Source of the DNA: Novosphingobium fuchskuhlense
Lineage (GTDB): Bacteria > Pseudomonadota > Alphaproteobacteria > Sphingomonadales > Sphingomonadaceae
Reading direction: 5' to 3'
Assembly (NCBI RefSeq): GCF_001519075.1
Contig: NZ_KQ954247.1
Span: 19,760 to 83,759 of the forward strand
DNA length: 64,000 bases
In this document: one piece after another, positions 12,001 through 17,186 of the stretch
Numbering within the stretch: position 1 is the first letter of the stretch
How the letters are laid out: every line of letters starts with the position of its first letter
Notes under the pieces: model-generated
Database searches by the model: none
What the model saw: the letters and a program-made list of their open reading frames with translations, nothing else
What the model was told of the DNA's origin: nothing
Program-made: the position numbers and the translations under genes

Positions 12001-12659
12001 TCCGTGACCTTGGTCAGTCGGCCCGAGGCATCGTACTGTTCGACCGTCAGAGTGTTCCCATCTGTCCAAAGCCAGTTGCTCCCGCTTTGCACGATCTTGT
12101 CGAGCGCAGGCGATATCTCGGCATCCCACAATTTTTGGGCCGGATTGATTGTCGCTGTGCTTGACTGGAACTGCTGCACGGTGAGCGCGCCAGCATCGTT
12201 GACCTGCAGGCCGACATCGCTGCTGCCCGGGACGCCAAACCTGTCGATCGCACGCTGGGCTCCTGCACCCTCCTTCGACATGTAGGCAAGGCGCGTGGCA
12301 TCCCAGGTATACTCGATCCGCGAGCCATCCCCCGATACACGCACAACCTTGCTGCCAACCGCGCCCGCCGTTCCAGCTGTCAGCGTCACTCGCCGGTCCG
12401 TGCTCTGGCGCCAGTTGTCCCCGTTCTCGTCGCTCGCATCACCAAGGCTGTTGTAGGTCCGTGCAATGTTTACATCAGGCCCCACGCCAACGAGAAACTC
12501 GTCCTGCTTCTCGATAACCAGATTGCCCGTTGCCGCATTGACGAAAACACTGTCGCCCGACCGGCCCTGGACGGCATCGCCCATGATCCCCTGCGATCCC
12601 AGCTTCGTGACCGATGAGCGCTCAAGCCCAACACTACCGCCAGTGAAAATCGCAACCAT
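1..12659 (-). CDS. Giant YD-repeat (RHS-like) protein with LysM module, C-terminus outside window
   Basis: One reading frame runs from an ATG at 12659, with an AGGAGG ribosome site six bases upstream (12666-12671), to the window edge: more than 4,200 codons. I checked the frame at about 12600, 5807, 1601 and 26 and it is the same. The N-terminal ~200 residues lead into a very long YD-repeat region (about 12100-1620; repeated YDxLGRV, TYDAxGRL and similar units), which in this superfamily folds into a beta-cocoon shell. A LysM module follows at about 1605-1440 (YVVQRDGETLSSIA start), then a proline/lysine linker and a Gly/Ala-rich hydrophobic stretch (about 1400-640). In RHS and contact-dependent toxins the last ~150 residues are the effector; here they are not visible. 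I see no signal peptide. Secreted or surface toxin delivery is an inference from the family. Confidence 0.93.
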   Translation of the reverse strand, partial: MVAIFTGGSVGLERSSVTKLGSQGIMGDAVQGRSGDSVFVNAATGNLVIEKQDEFLVGVGPDVNIARTYNSLGDASDENGDNWRQSTDRRVTLTAGTAGAVGSKVVRVSGDGSRIEYTWDATRLAYMSKEGAGAQRAIDRFGVPGSSDVGLQVNDAGALTVQQFQSSTATINPAQKLWDAEISPALDKIVQSGSNWLWTDGNTLTVEQYDASGRLTKVTDRNGQYQINTYDTVATSHLTQVTDDNGDWVKYTWSGNNIASVQTGYTDPATTALVTLTRIRYGYDASNRLSTVTTDLTPGDESVTDNIKYVVTYTYDSTSRVKTISQSDGSLITVNYESAQATARVNSLVQLVGPGDTRTTSFAYNAGSTAVTDSAGQVTTLTYDANQSLTGVSMPPAAAGDASQTISFIYNADGTLWKIIDPLNKVLTFNNYTADGQPQSITDKLGNVTTRTYGSKHELLSETATASDNATLFGVSASHTTRYVYDTLGNLRFEIGALGDVREYRYSTIGALTTVVGYPEKRFTLALDGGGNPIQPSEADIIAWISSIKKPDGITSDLSWTEIAKYTYDVRGEITTVTDYGIATDAGVASSAQGYTKYTYAYDQAGRLVSKQMGVQSPTNYVYDGMGRMTASIGADGTTNVVFNDAATTTVITMQSSGLTKTSVYNLAGDLVAQADNQAPTVNNAAGALTSWTSGNLTSAATTAINSQAAYIYTVGLGAVVAYTRSGLQTVKAGQTVTFEITVMETSGNTGIDKLGINGSMSGWGADDLSRAVIVSGQGVLSQSSGSIFTVQGLSATTPTVIRITRVFTVDESVRVYAYVGASTAATTAGDQIILSAPKMTIEYKPAFLYDKLGRMRVAYDALGNASYAIYDKAGRKTADVAADGSLIEYRYDADNRLIAQVRYSGKVAAAKLASATDTNTLSDPTNTLTIADLRPAGTADDEWTWHIYDAMDNRLETIASDGSVARFDYDDGGNLVRTIQYFTQLTQLQLGSLKSTLPTAVIWPTGSYSKARNFYDKQGRLLASTNHYGALTEYVYDYSGRLIDKVVYDKLASIDYSTATFDQVKTDIVGQAGIERHSRYIYDGQILRFVIDPLLYVTQYNYDFASLTKNTVQYATPLAGTTTDFTFDAVIAAVTASASASDRNTWTVVDNFGHTLWSIDAENAVVGYAYDASGNMVRETRYAATRTTTALPSAATMTTWAGTSSNAANDRVTRMVYDARGQLVYTIDAEGYATKTTYDENGRVSSVYTYDVAVANFTTLADTVTVATLDGLLASTTYAQTRTEYDGLGRVSNVYDALGFITHYEYYATGEVLSKTEAYGVLESTTTYTYDAAGRLETATDPELVVTQYAYDGLGNIKSRTDAAGTVDASITSYTYDAAGRVLTRIDGDTSAAATTTRFTYDAFGAVVTETAAYGTTDAAVTRYAYDKVGRLDTRTEGDGSATPSTTKYTYTSFGQVETETAAYNVATDASTTRYTYDRTGRVLTRSDGDNDAAVKTVTRFTYDAFGNIKTRTLADNVASDAATTTYTYYRNGWLKDQSQSYIDVAGATVTVTTSYEYTARGEVWKVSEPDGKVTYTWYDKLGRVTDVRDALGYLTETSYNALGQATSVKRYDTALTTTPAIGTPPTGSGTTFVETQYGYDKLGRVLSQIEDAGGLAITTSYAYTARGQVWMVSEPDGKVTYTWYDKLGRVTDVRDALGYLTETSYNALGLATNVKLYFTPLPASPAPAIGSPPSGSGTYAETQYAYDKLGRLVSQIEDAGGLAITTSYDYTARGQVWKLSEPDGKVTYTWYDKLGRVTDVRDALGYLTETSYNALGLAISVKRYDTALTTTPAIGTPPTGSGTYAETQYTYDKLGRVLSQIEDAGGLAVLTSYAYTARGQVWMVSEPDGKVTYTWYDKLGRVTDVRDALGYLSETSYTYTAQGLQTSIKRYDTPLPATPAPAIGSPPTGSGTNVESRSQYDKLGRLVSQIEDAGGLAITTSYAYTARGQVWMVSEPDGKVTYTWYDKLGRVSDVRDALGYLSETSYTYSALGLQTSIKRYDTALPATPAPAIGSPPSGSGTSVESRSQYDKLGRLVSQIEDAGGLATTTSYEYTARGQVWKMSEPDGKVTYTWYDKLGRVTDVRDALGYLTETSYTYAALGLQTSVKQYDTALTTTAAIGSPPTGSGPYAETKYQYDKLGRVTLQTDARSNTEYYLYDGRGNRTQVTNRLLGVTTYIYDALDRLTREYTRDPDASSNISGTYAAKAYGYDGRGNRTSLVEGTSTAITASAAVTALRTTNYSFDKLDRVIKVTHDQVSALADDMITAATVTPTEDYSYDARGNVIKEERYGLAAGSVHRDAAVTFTYFDKLNRKITEIRATTATTGIRSDYGYDQRSNLNSTKVYSALVNLPTTAGGAPAQGTGNFRQTTFAYDNLDRLTDSAVVSTTDGALVTGSWNGTTYATTTGASLLTHYDYDARGNVLKSTDPNGNITWIWYDKLDQKTAQLDAEGYLTKWDYDDNGNVVTETRYATQWTGAVTPASPPSVAVNAANDRITGFTYDQTGNKLTEMRTGVASWLVNPANGQLTQDTLSYSFTQYTYNALGQVLTKEYGATVGTATTPATATTSYTYDNIGRLQTEARAQYVDVNGSTVTPTTAYKYDAIGNLISTVQAGTSTGTYQASTRTTSYTYGEGGRLQSMTDAELNVHSYSYDSLGRQKKDAYARIINTDATSTSSTTTTVAEATGTTYDAAGRTLSQSIWSTVGGTLTRIALTSNQYNSFDQVTSQGQGANTTTGAALYQATNTFDSAGRLIATNAGDGVWKFFGYDENGNQTVAVTSAGYELTATTGFAAALALATDVTNGSKVNATYTVYDKRNQATKAVEEGRDLSATVTNQTLTTLRTYNAFGETATETNALNAKVAYTYNSLGKLIRSESPAVQITNENGSTNWVKPSEDYYYDRAGRRIAVRDANGTYAGTGTNAATAVSKTANTGNLTSYVYLAGTGYSGGQGLVTDEFHADGGHKQTFYDRMGDARVLRDELYAYTGLTAANDTLHFAEQRFNRLGQMIEVKHNRATDVDIAAPNDNTRLIDSYAYDQFGQRIQHSNSQLTSSVSEKASYDALSRTVSKTDLSGNQITTGYSWDSALAVTGVQGSWTETTTYWQNATKTTSKQAISQSDIYDREYYKVDLGGHTFSSTYDKAARLITKGSVSYTWYNTGHLASSAQNSDYGTFGYYYNFVYYKDRDTSSYSYDALGRRLTEQFKNELLDPTTGAVYQTSQYVNETATYDALGRLTTVTESGSTYAPAATITNSYDATGNIRRTVSNHAVLDKDGAVASTTTDDLWFRYDSMNRVVVNRGVLNGTAGAVGTTIVRGWGSSFRTELSGQDIGYDAAGQRSYMLRTNQSMALYVPQYNEERENYSYDGAGHLTSVYVTSGPGDIAVWNADYTLTMPTLIAAPSTGGQKTSTFGYDLMGRQTTQSDFDSTGTNAVYSRTAIYDLNGQLSSDSVSTTKNDGNIYKTDTTYSYADVAGLYQLGSVYSVSASNYKNATYQNASSTVNAYQWWDGAVQGTITNKPDTGSSTAFTTSFIYDSFGQLYRVSINDGRPRTVNYRTNGDGQIIRRDESDNNSANGDPHEVWYRFNGMEVGYIGNNGTSQLTATGAVADRRVVAGDGAYRNGSTSQTTFNDFAQSVAPLNSFSQGTASGSYVVQRDGETLSSIARNTWGDASLWYEIAEANGLTGNVSLNEGQRLTLPSGVVANKHNAGTFQPYDPNEAIGNVSPTTPKPPKKNNCGVFGQILLAVIAIAITVIAPFGGGFVAQIGNAMLGSVVSQGVGVATGIQEKFSFGAVALAGIAAVVGGGIGKIFGNGAVAGSQFVGDVVRGVAGSAVTQGIGVATGLQDKFSWAGVAAAGIGAGIGGAVMRGLTKDNGHFAKNGPESQTVDGKTITYGKNAWVPDVGISPSFGVQALAGTAQLFAGAATRSALEGTSFGDAIVQGLPDAIGGVVGRALGGEAKSAIAKAEAKNRQIANTIGNLVADQVASGDRKSVSGATTTVIDPQSGQKIVVDAALADQIRLRHDGQQIDREIAAGIRNPDGSLRDSGSGGSRTADSTSGRTNGDYLNPDRMETFSRSINEYWRQGFEAIDAAHLVSVGHEYTDAPGLRQAYADRDTYLAKLDAYSEQMVVENILKPAAVPAAAGLALGVGVLLAPAAFSVGQSFVYANAFRLGTASMFTAEVTT
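6170..8010 (-). repeat. Six near-identical ~315-327-bp tandem repeats inside the YD gene
   Basis: The block encoding WYDKLGRVTDVRDALGYL, then a Pro/Thr/Ser-rich spacer, then a QIEDAGGL segment and VSEPDGKVTY recurs with anchor positions near 6310, 6637, 6964, 7279, 7603 and 7919. The period is 105-109 codons and the reading frame is kept. Nucleotide identity between units is far higher than between the other YD repeats, which points to recent tandem duplication or ongoing gene conversion. Copy number may differ between relatives and may be collapsed in short-read assemblies. Confidence 0.9.
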
Positions 12660-12779
12660 CGTCAGCCTCCTGAACACGGAAGGAACAGGCAAATTGCCCA
12701 TTTTTCCCGCTCAGAGACCAAATCAAACAAACCGGGCAAAAGTTTAGGACTTTTTTTCAGGACGGTAATTTTTAATCTG

Positions 12780-12957
12780 TCAGCCCTGCAACTGGCCAAA
12801 TCCACGCATCGATCTCGGCGTCCACCCAGACCCTGTAACTCGGCCCAAGCGAACGTACTTTCGGGAAGCGACGTTCAGCCATGTGCTGGTAGATCGATCA
12901 GCGTTCTCGCCCGACGCGCGCTGACTTCGGGTACGCGGATCAACCGATCGCCAAACT
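12780..12957 (-). pseudogene. Decayed AlpA-family regulator
   Basis: On the minus strand the stretch after an in-frame TGA reads IYQHMAERRFPKVRSLG and then WVDAEIDAW, matching the intact AlpA at 14120-14356 (IYQRMSEGRFPKSRSLG, WVEAEIDDW). The upstream part (VPEVSARVG-like) is in another frame, and a TGA replaces the codon after the helix start. So there are at least one frameshift and one nonsense change. It is a second, dead copy in the same orientation about 1.3 kb from the live one. Confidence 0.75.
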
Positions 12958-13229
12958 TAGAAAGTCGCGCGCCCTTGGCCGCCCAGGGCAGATTCCGCTT
13001 CAAGCAGCAGCCGGTGCTGGCAGGCACCGAGACCGTCCAATCGGAGACATCCGCTATTCTTCGAGCTCAATCAGCCGGGAAATTCCAAAATCGCATTATT
13101 TATCAAATACATAACTCAGACTACATCCAATTTCGAGAGATTGCATGGTCGGGCAACCGCTTTTTCAGTTTACTCGCTCAAGAAGGCAACCCTACAAAGC
13201 TAAGACTAACAATCAAACAGGGGGTCGAA

Positions 13230-13745
13230 ATGAGGTTTTTCAAAGCTTTGTCAGTCACAATGATTGCTTTTTGTGCAACCGGCTGCGCAACCGTCATCAA
13301 CGGTCCCAACATAAAATACGAAGCCAATACGACGCCCAAAGGGGCAAATGTTGTATTTACCAATGGGGGGACCTGTACGACGCCGTGCAAAATTTCCCTG
13401 CGCCGCAAGGAAGATACTCGAGCTGATATTACGCTGGTCGGATATGATCCCACTTATATACTCATTCAGTCGAAGCTGGGAGGAGCATCTTTCGGGAATA
13501 TCCTTTTGGGCGGCGGCGTCGGTGCGATTGTCGACGGCGCAAACGGCGCGAGCAACCGGCTTTCACCAAGCCCACTGATCGTGCAACTAGCCCCTGCCGG
13601 GTCTGGAAAGGGTGCGCAGCTTCTGGACAAGAAAGGCAGCGTCGTAATGTCGGTCAAGGCTCATAATGACAGCGTGCGGACTGATGTGACCAAGACGATC
13701 GGGGCCAAGCTTTCTGGCCTTGAAGGCAACGCAGGTCTGGAATGA
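13230..13745 (+). CDS. PEGA-like outer-membrane lipoprotein
   Basis: 171 residues. I chose the ATG at 13230 because a GGGGG-rich ribosome site lies just upstream and a lipoprotein signal follows at once: a short charged start, a hydrophobic stretch and a lipobox ending ATGC at about residue 18-21. The middle has the PEGA-type pattern of a GA(N/K)V strand, a CTTPC pair of cysteines and a later GYDP turn; a glycine-rich segment (LLGGGVGAIVDGANGA) follows and could be membrane-associated. Relatives are often mislabelled translation initiation factor 2. It is monocistronic, between two regulator genes, with a strong terminator after it. Function unknown. Confidence 0.8.
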   Translation: MRFFKALSVTMIAFCATGCATVINGPNIKYEANTTPKGANVVFTNGGTCTTPCKISLRRKEDTRADITLVGYDPTYILIQSKLGGASFGNILLGGGVGAIVDGANGASNRLSPSPLIVQLAPAGSGKGAQLLDKKGSVVMSVKAHNDSVRTDVTKTIGAKLSGLEGNAGLE

Positions 13746-13777
13746 TCCTGATATAATTGCTTGCAAGGCTACCAAGA

Positions 13778-13809
13778 ATGGGCGCGGCAGCAATGCCGCG
13801 CCCATTTTC
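13778..13809 (+). terminator. Rho-independent terminator of the lipoprotein gene
   Basis: A perfect 12-bp stem (ATGGGCGCGGCA and its complement) closes a GCAA tetraloop and is followed by TTTC, 33 bases after the stop codon of the lipoprotein gene. Confidence 0.85.
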
Positions 13810-14119
13810 AAGACATGTCGATTGCTGTGGTGGAGTTAATGGCGCTCGCTCCGCGAATGCTGAGTATGAAGCGCCTGGCAGAAGCCTCTGATAGCGGAGC
13901 GGCCGCTTACCAAACGCGATGATATGATCTGGGATGCGACCTGAGCAATTCATCGGGGCCAGCAGCCATATGGTGCTGCGCAAACAGACCTAACACTTAA
14001 ATTCACCCGGCCGATACTCATCAACAACCACTGGCACTGCGGGGCTCATCCACACACGCAAGGTCGGCAGGGGGGGTACGAACACGGCAACTGCTCAGAA
14101 TGCATCGCCTTGAACAAGC
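13810..14119. other. Intergenic stretch, no gene recognised
   Basis: About 310 bases between the lipoprotein terminator and the AlpA gene. I found no convincing ribosome site, conserved protein segment or RNA fold here on either strand. Confidence 0.5.
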
Positions 14120-14356
14120 CTAGCTTGAGGCGATGCCGCAAATCCAATCGTCGATCTCCGCCTCGACCCAGACGGCGCATTTGGGGCCGAGCGACCTCGA
14201 CTTGGGAAACCTGCCTTCGCTCATGCGCTGATAGATGGCCGAACGCTTCAATCCGACACGCGCCATGACTTCGGGCAGGCGTAGAAGCCGGGCTGGCGGA
14301 GGCAGCACCGGTTGCGAGCGGTCAAGGGGGGAATGTGTTTGGTCAATGGCACTCAT
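14120..14356 (-). CDS. AlpA-family transcriptional regulator
   Basis: 78 residues with the AlpA/MerR-like winged helix in the second half: LLRLPEVMARVGL (helix 1), KRSAIYQRMSEGRFPKS (recognition helix and turn) and then a WVEAEIDDWI end. AlpA-type proteins are small DNA-binding activators found on phages, islands and plasmids, often controlling excision or transfer genes. Its length is normal for the family. It lies just downstream of the XRE regulator in the same direction, with a 43-base gap, so the two may be co-transcribed. A decayed copy sits at 12780-12957. Confidence 0.88.
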   Translation of the reverse strand: MSAIDQTHSPLDRSQPVLPPPARLLRLPEVMARVGLKRSAIYQRMSEGRFPKSRSLGPKCAVWVEAEIDDWICGIASS

Positions 14357-14399
14357 CGATCATCTCTTCTGAAACTGGGACCCCTCCGAGGCTCAGACA

Positions 14400-14861
14400 T
14401 TACCGGGGCAAAGCCATAGAGATGTCCCGGTTGGCAATATCGTCGATGTGCTTAGCCAGCATGCGCGCAACAAGCTGCGAAGTGCCGTTCGCCCAGCGCG
14501 GCCTGAGATCCTCGATCCTGCGTCCCAGCGTGCGCTGGAGGTGAACCGGCAAACTGCTGAAGAATTCTTCGAGGAACTCACCCATCTCGCTGCGCATCCA
14601 CTCGCAAGCCAGCTCCTCCTGTCCCGCCAACGCCAGGATCATGCTGGCTCGGGGATAGGCGCCGCAGACTTCGAATATGCGCGCGGCTTCATCGAGCCCG
14701 ATAGGGCGTTCGCCGCGCATGATCCGAAGCAATGTCTCCCGGTGCATTCCGGCTTCGCGCGCGACCTGGTGCCGCGGCTTGTCTATGCCCTCGACCGCGT
14801 GCGTCAGGACACGCGCGAGACTGTCGTTTGCCTTGCCGAACTTGGGTGAAACTTGATGCAT
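14400..14861 (-). CDS. XRE-type helix-turn-helix regulator
   Basis: 153 residues. I prefer the ATG at 14861 (MHQVSPKFGK) over the upstream in-frame ATG at 14894 because AAGGAGAG lies 5-6 bases before it. Residues ~25-60 hold an HTH with VAREAGMHRETLLRIMRGERPIGLDEAARIF split across its helices, typical of repressor-like proteins; the C-terminal half is helical and unassigned. The gene is divergent from the tra operon (traA starts at 15204), so it is a plausible regulator of transfer. The shared intergenic region has repeated TTTTCCTA motifs that could be operators. The role in transfer is inferred from position. Confidence 0.82.
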   Translation of the reverse strand: MHQVSPKFGKANDSLARVLTHAVEGIDKPRHQVAREAGMHRETLLRIMRGERPIGLDEAARIFEVCGAYPRASMILALAGQEELACEWMRSEMGEFLEEFFSSLPVHLQRTLGRRIEDLRPRWANGTSQLVARMLAKHIDDIANRDISMALPR

Positions 14862-15203
14862 GCGAACTCTCCTTGGTTGGTGAGTCGCAGGCATATCCCG
14901 ACAATTGACCTGTAGGAAAACAAAAAGAACAAAACAGGAATTTCTCGGTTATCGGCGAATCACTCCCATAGTTCGATTCGCCGGCAAACTCCGACCAGTC
15001 GGCTGGAGAAATCCGCCTCATAAACGCCTATTCTCCGCTCCTATGTGCCAGATTAGCCGACACGGACACTTCGATCTGTCCGCATTCATCCGGCTTGATC
15101 TCCGTTTCTCACTTCGCGCTTTCCTACAGCGTTTTCCTAGATGCATGTGGACTGCACAGCAACCGCAAGGAGGCTGTGTTCACCCCTCCAGATGGAGCTT
15201 CAT
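14862..15203. promoter_or_regulatory. Divergent regulator/tra promoter region
   Basis: 342 bases between the XRE gene (minus) and traA (plus). It holds TGTAGGAAAA at 14911-14920 (reverse complement TTTTCCTACA), TTTCCTACA at 15119-15127 and TTTTCCTAGA at 15132-15141. The last is an identical 10-mer to the end of the palindromic operator before the S24 repressor (44680-44689). A GAAC-N7-GAAT near-match to the LexA-type box lies at 14927-14941. TTGACC at 14905-14910 could be a -35. Assignment of particular proteins to these sites is inference. Confidence 0.45.
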
Positions 15204-15533
15204 ATGCAGACCCTTACCCCTCCCCGGCGCCTTGGCGCCAATCGCATCGGCAAGACCCTAAATATTGCCATTCCTGTCGCAATTGCGGCGCTCGCGGCAA
15301 GTGCCGCCTTTGCTGGCACGGACGCGACCTTCACCCCTGCCCTCACCAAGTTCACCAACTTCCTGCAGGGATCGGGCGGCAAGATCATCACGGTGCTCAG
15401 CTTGGCGAGCGGTCTGATCGGCCTCGCGTCTGGCCGCTTCTCCCTTGGTCAGGTTGCCGTTCCGGTCGGCGTCGGCATTGGCGTCGGCACGGGTGTCCCG
15501 ATCGTCACCTCGGTCGTTACCGCGATCATCTGA
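15204..15533 (+). CDS. traA: F-type conjugative pilin TraA
   Basis: 109 residues. GGAG six bases before the ATG at 15204 decides this start over the in-frame ATG at 15192. Residues 1-37 form a long signal-type leader (basic start, then a hydrophobic Ala/Ile run) with a predicted cut after AAFA. The mature part is about 72 residues, close to the 70 of F pilin, with two hydrophobic segments (around IITVLSLASGLIGLA and a Val/Gly-rich one) separated by a short loop with Arg (SGRFSLG). It is the first gene of the tra operon, directly before traL. It would sit in the inner membrane and be assembled into the pilus. Confidence 0.85.
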   Translation: MQTLTPPRRLGANRIGKTLNIAIPVAIAALAASAAFAGTDATFTPALTKFTNFLQGSGGKIITVLSLASGLIGLASGRFSLGQVAVPVGVGIGVGTGVPIVTSVVTAII

Positions 15534-15561
15534 CGGACGGGCACGGGAAGGCAGCGCCGTC

Positions 15562-15849
15562 ATGGCAGACCCTTACATCATCCCCCGCCGGCTCGACGAC
15601 CCGGAGCTTATCGGCTTCTGGACCATCGACGAGTTCGCCGGAATGATTGTCCCCTTCACCTGGGGGATCCTCTGCCAGCATATCTTTATAGGCATCGTTG
15701 TCGCCTTCGGCGCCTGGTTCGCACTGCGAAAGGCAAAAGCAGGACGCACCAGCGCCTGGGTCGCCCATGCCGCATATTGGTATCTGCCGGCCGGATTTCT
15801 GGGCCTCAAGTCGACGCCGCCTTCCCACTGCCGCCTGCTTGCCGGTTGA
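15562..15849 (+). CDS. traL: TraL, pilus assembly membrane protein
   Basis: 95 residues starting at ATG 15562 after a GGAAGG-containing leader. It starts IIPRRLDDPELIGFW, then TIDEF and a hydrophobic segment at ~27-50, as in TraL proteins: a short cytoplasmic N-terminus and a hairpin in the inner membrane. TraL is needed for F-pilus assembly and sits between the pilin and traE genes, as here. The C-terminus ends with a short Cys/His tail. The length matches the family (about 90-100). Confidence 0.9.
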   Translation: MADPYIIPRRLDDPELIGFWTIDEFAGMIVPFTWGILCQHIFIGIVVAFGAWFALRKAKAGRTSAWVAHAAYWYLPAGFLGLKSTPPSHCRLLAG

Positions 15850-15861
15850 GGGAAGAAACCC

Positions 15862-16434
15862 ATGTTTTCTGATATTTCGCACGAGCGGCAGCAGTCTCTT
15901 CTGCGTCAACGCAACATCCTTGCGCTGACCAGCACTGGCCTGGGCCTCGCACTCATTGTCGCGACCAGCCTTGCCGCAACCCGTGACCGCGAAGTCGTGC
16001 TGCTGCCGACGCTGCCCAAACAGCTGACCGTGACCAGCGCAGGCGTTGAGGCCGACTATCTCGAACTCGTCACCCGCGACACTGCGCTCGTTCTGCTCAA
16101 CCGGAGCCCCGAGGGCCTCGACTACTGGATGAATCAAATCCTGAAGCTCGCCGATCCTGGCAGCTATGGGCGCCTCAAGGCCGATCTGGTTCGCATTGTT
16201 GAAGAACAGAGTGGCTCGGATGTCAGCCAGGCCTTCGTCCTCCAGTCGATGACAGTCGATCCGAAGGGACTGACGTCCGAGGTCAGCGGCACGCTCAAGA
16301 CCTTCGTGGGGGAACAAGTCGTCGCAAGCGACGACCGGCGTTTCCGCTTCAACTGGACCTACAGGGGTCTTCGCCTCGCGCTCTCGGGCTTCGTCGCGCT
16401 CCCCCCAACAGACAAGTCGAAGGAGGCCAACTGA
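15862..16434 (+). CDS. traE: TraE, mating-pair formation protein
   Basis: 190 residues; ATG 15862 follows a GAGGGAAG ribosome site. A single membrane segment at ~17-37 (ALTSTGLGLALIVATSLAA) is followed by a periplasmic domain with the TraE-type strand order; VTRDTALVLLNRSPEGLDYW is typical of the VirB5/TraE-like fold. In F-type systems TraE works with TraL and the TraB/K/V core in pilus assembly. The stop codon overlaps the start of traK (16434), which suggests translational coupling. Confidence 0.9.
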   Translation: MFSDISHERQQSLLRQRNILALTSTGLGLALIVATSLAATRDREVVLLPTLPKQLTVTSAGVEADYLELVTRDTALVLLNRSPEGLDYWMNQILKLADPGSYGRLKADLVRIVEEQSGSDVSQAFVLQSMTVDPKGLTSEVSGTLKTFVGEQVVASDDRRFRFNWTYRGLRLALSGFVALPPTDKSKEAN

Positions 16435-17186
16435 TGGCTCGTCGATACAACATTATAAATGGCCTGGTTCTCGCCTTTACGCCGCTGGCGACGTTCTTTG
16501 CCGCGCCCGCATGGGCTGATCAGTTCAAACAAGCCGCAGATGGCGCGGGCATCGATTGCTCGGTGTCTGCCCATGAGCTCACTCGTTTCGCGCTGGTCGA
16601 GGATCAGTTCGCGAGTGTCTCGAAGATCTCAACGGGTACGCCGTACAACGATTTCGCGGTTACGAACGAACCGCTGCGCGGCGACATCTATGTGTCGGTT
16701 CCCGAGTCCTATGCCGCGCGGTCGATCAGCTTCTTTGCCACCACCAGGAAGGGGTTTGTCTACAAGATCGCCTGCCGCATCGAGAGCATTCCCGCAGCGC
16801 AGATTTTCATTGCGAACCCCGCGATCGCCAAAAGCGACGCCGCGCGCTGGGAAGGCGAAACGCCGCTCCCGACGAGTGCAGTGCGCCTCATCCAGGCCAT
16901 GGCCAACGACCGGACGATCGAAGGCTTTGAAGTCCGGCAATCGTCTGCCCTACCGGCGCGGGTCGGCACTCTCGAGATCCAGCTCGTCGCTGACTACCGC
17001 GGCGCCAGCCTCGCCGGGAAAGTCATCCGCGTCACCAATCGCGGCGCGAGGAGCCTGACGCTCACCACAAGCGATCTCGCCCCCAAGGATACCCTTGCCG
17101 TTTCGATCGCCAATCCAGTGCTCGAACCCGGCACCGCCACGACAGCTTTCGTGGTCGGCGCAAATGGGGAGAGCAGCCATGACTGA
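16434..17186 (+). CDS. traK: TraK, outer-membrane core (secretin-like) component
   Basis: 250 residues starting in the TGATG overlap with traE. Residues 1-28 are a signal peptide (hydrophobic run ending AAPAWA). The rest is beta-rich and periplasmic, as in TraK/VirB9-like proteins, which with TraB and TraV build the core channel through the envelope. The length fits F TraK (about 240). The 3' end overlaps traB by eight bases. Confidence 0.9.
   Translation: MARRYNIINGLVLAFTPLATFFAAPAWADQFKQAADGAGIDCSVSAHELTRFALVEDQFASVSKISTGTPYNDFAVTNEPLRGDIYVSVPESYAARSISFFATTRKGFVYKIACRIESIPAAQIFIANPAIAKSDAARWEGETPLPTSAVRLIQAMANDRTIEGFEVRQSSALPARVGTLEIQLVADYRGASLAGKVIRVTNRGARSLTLTTSDLAPKDTLAVSIANPVLEPGTATTAFVVGANGESSHD

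Noticed and set aside
12975..13229. N-terminal extension of the lipoprotein gene
   Set aside because: The signal peptide and ribosome site at 13230 show the true start; the upstream part is not protein-like.
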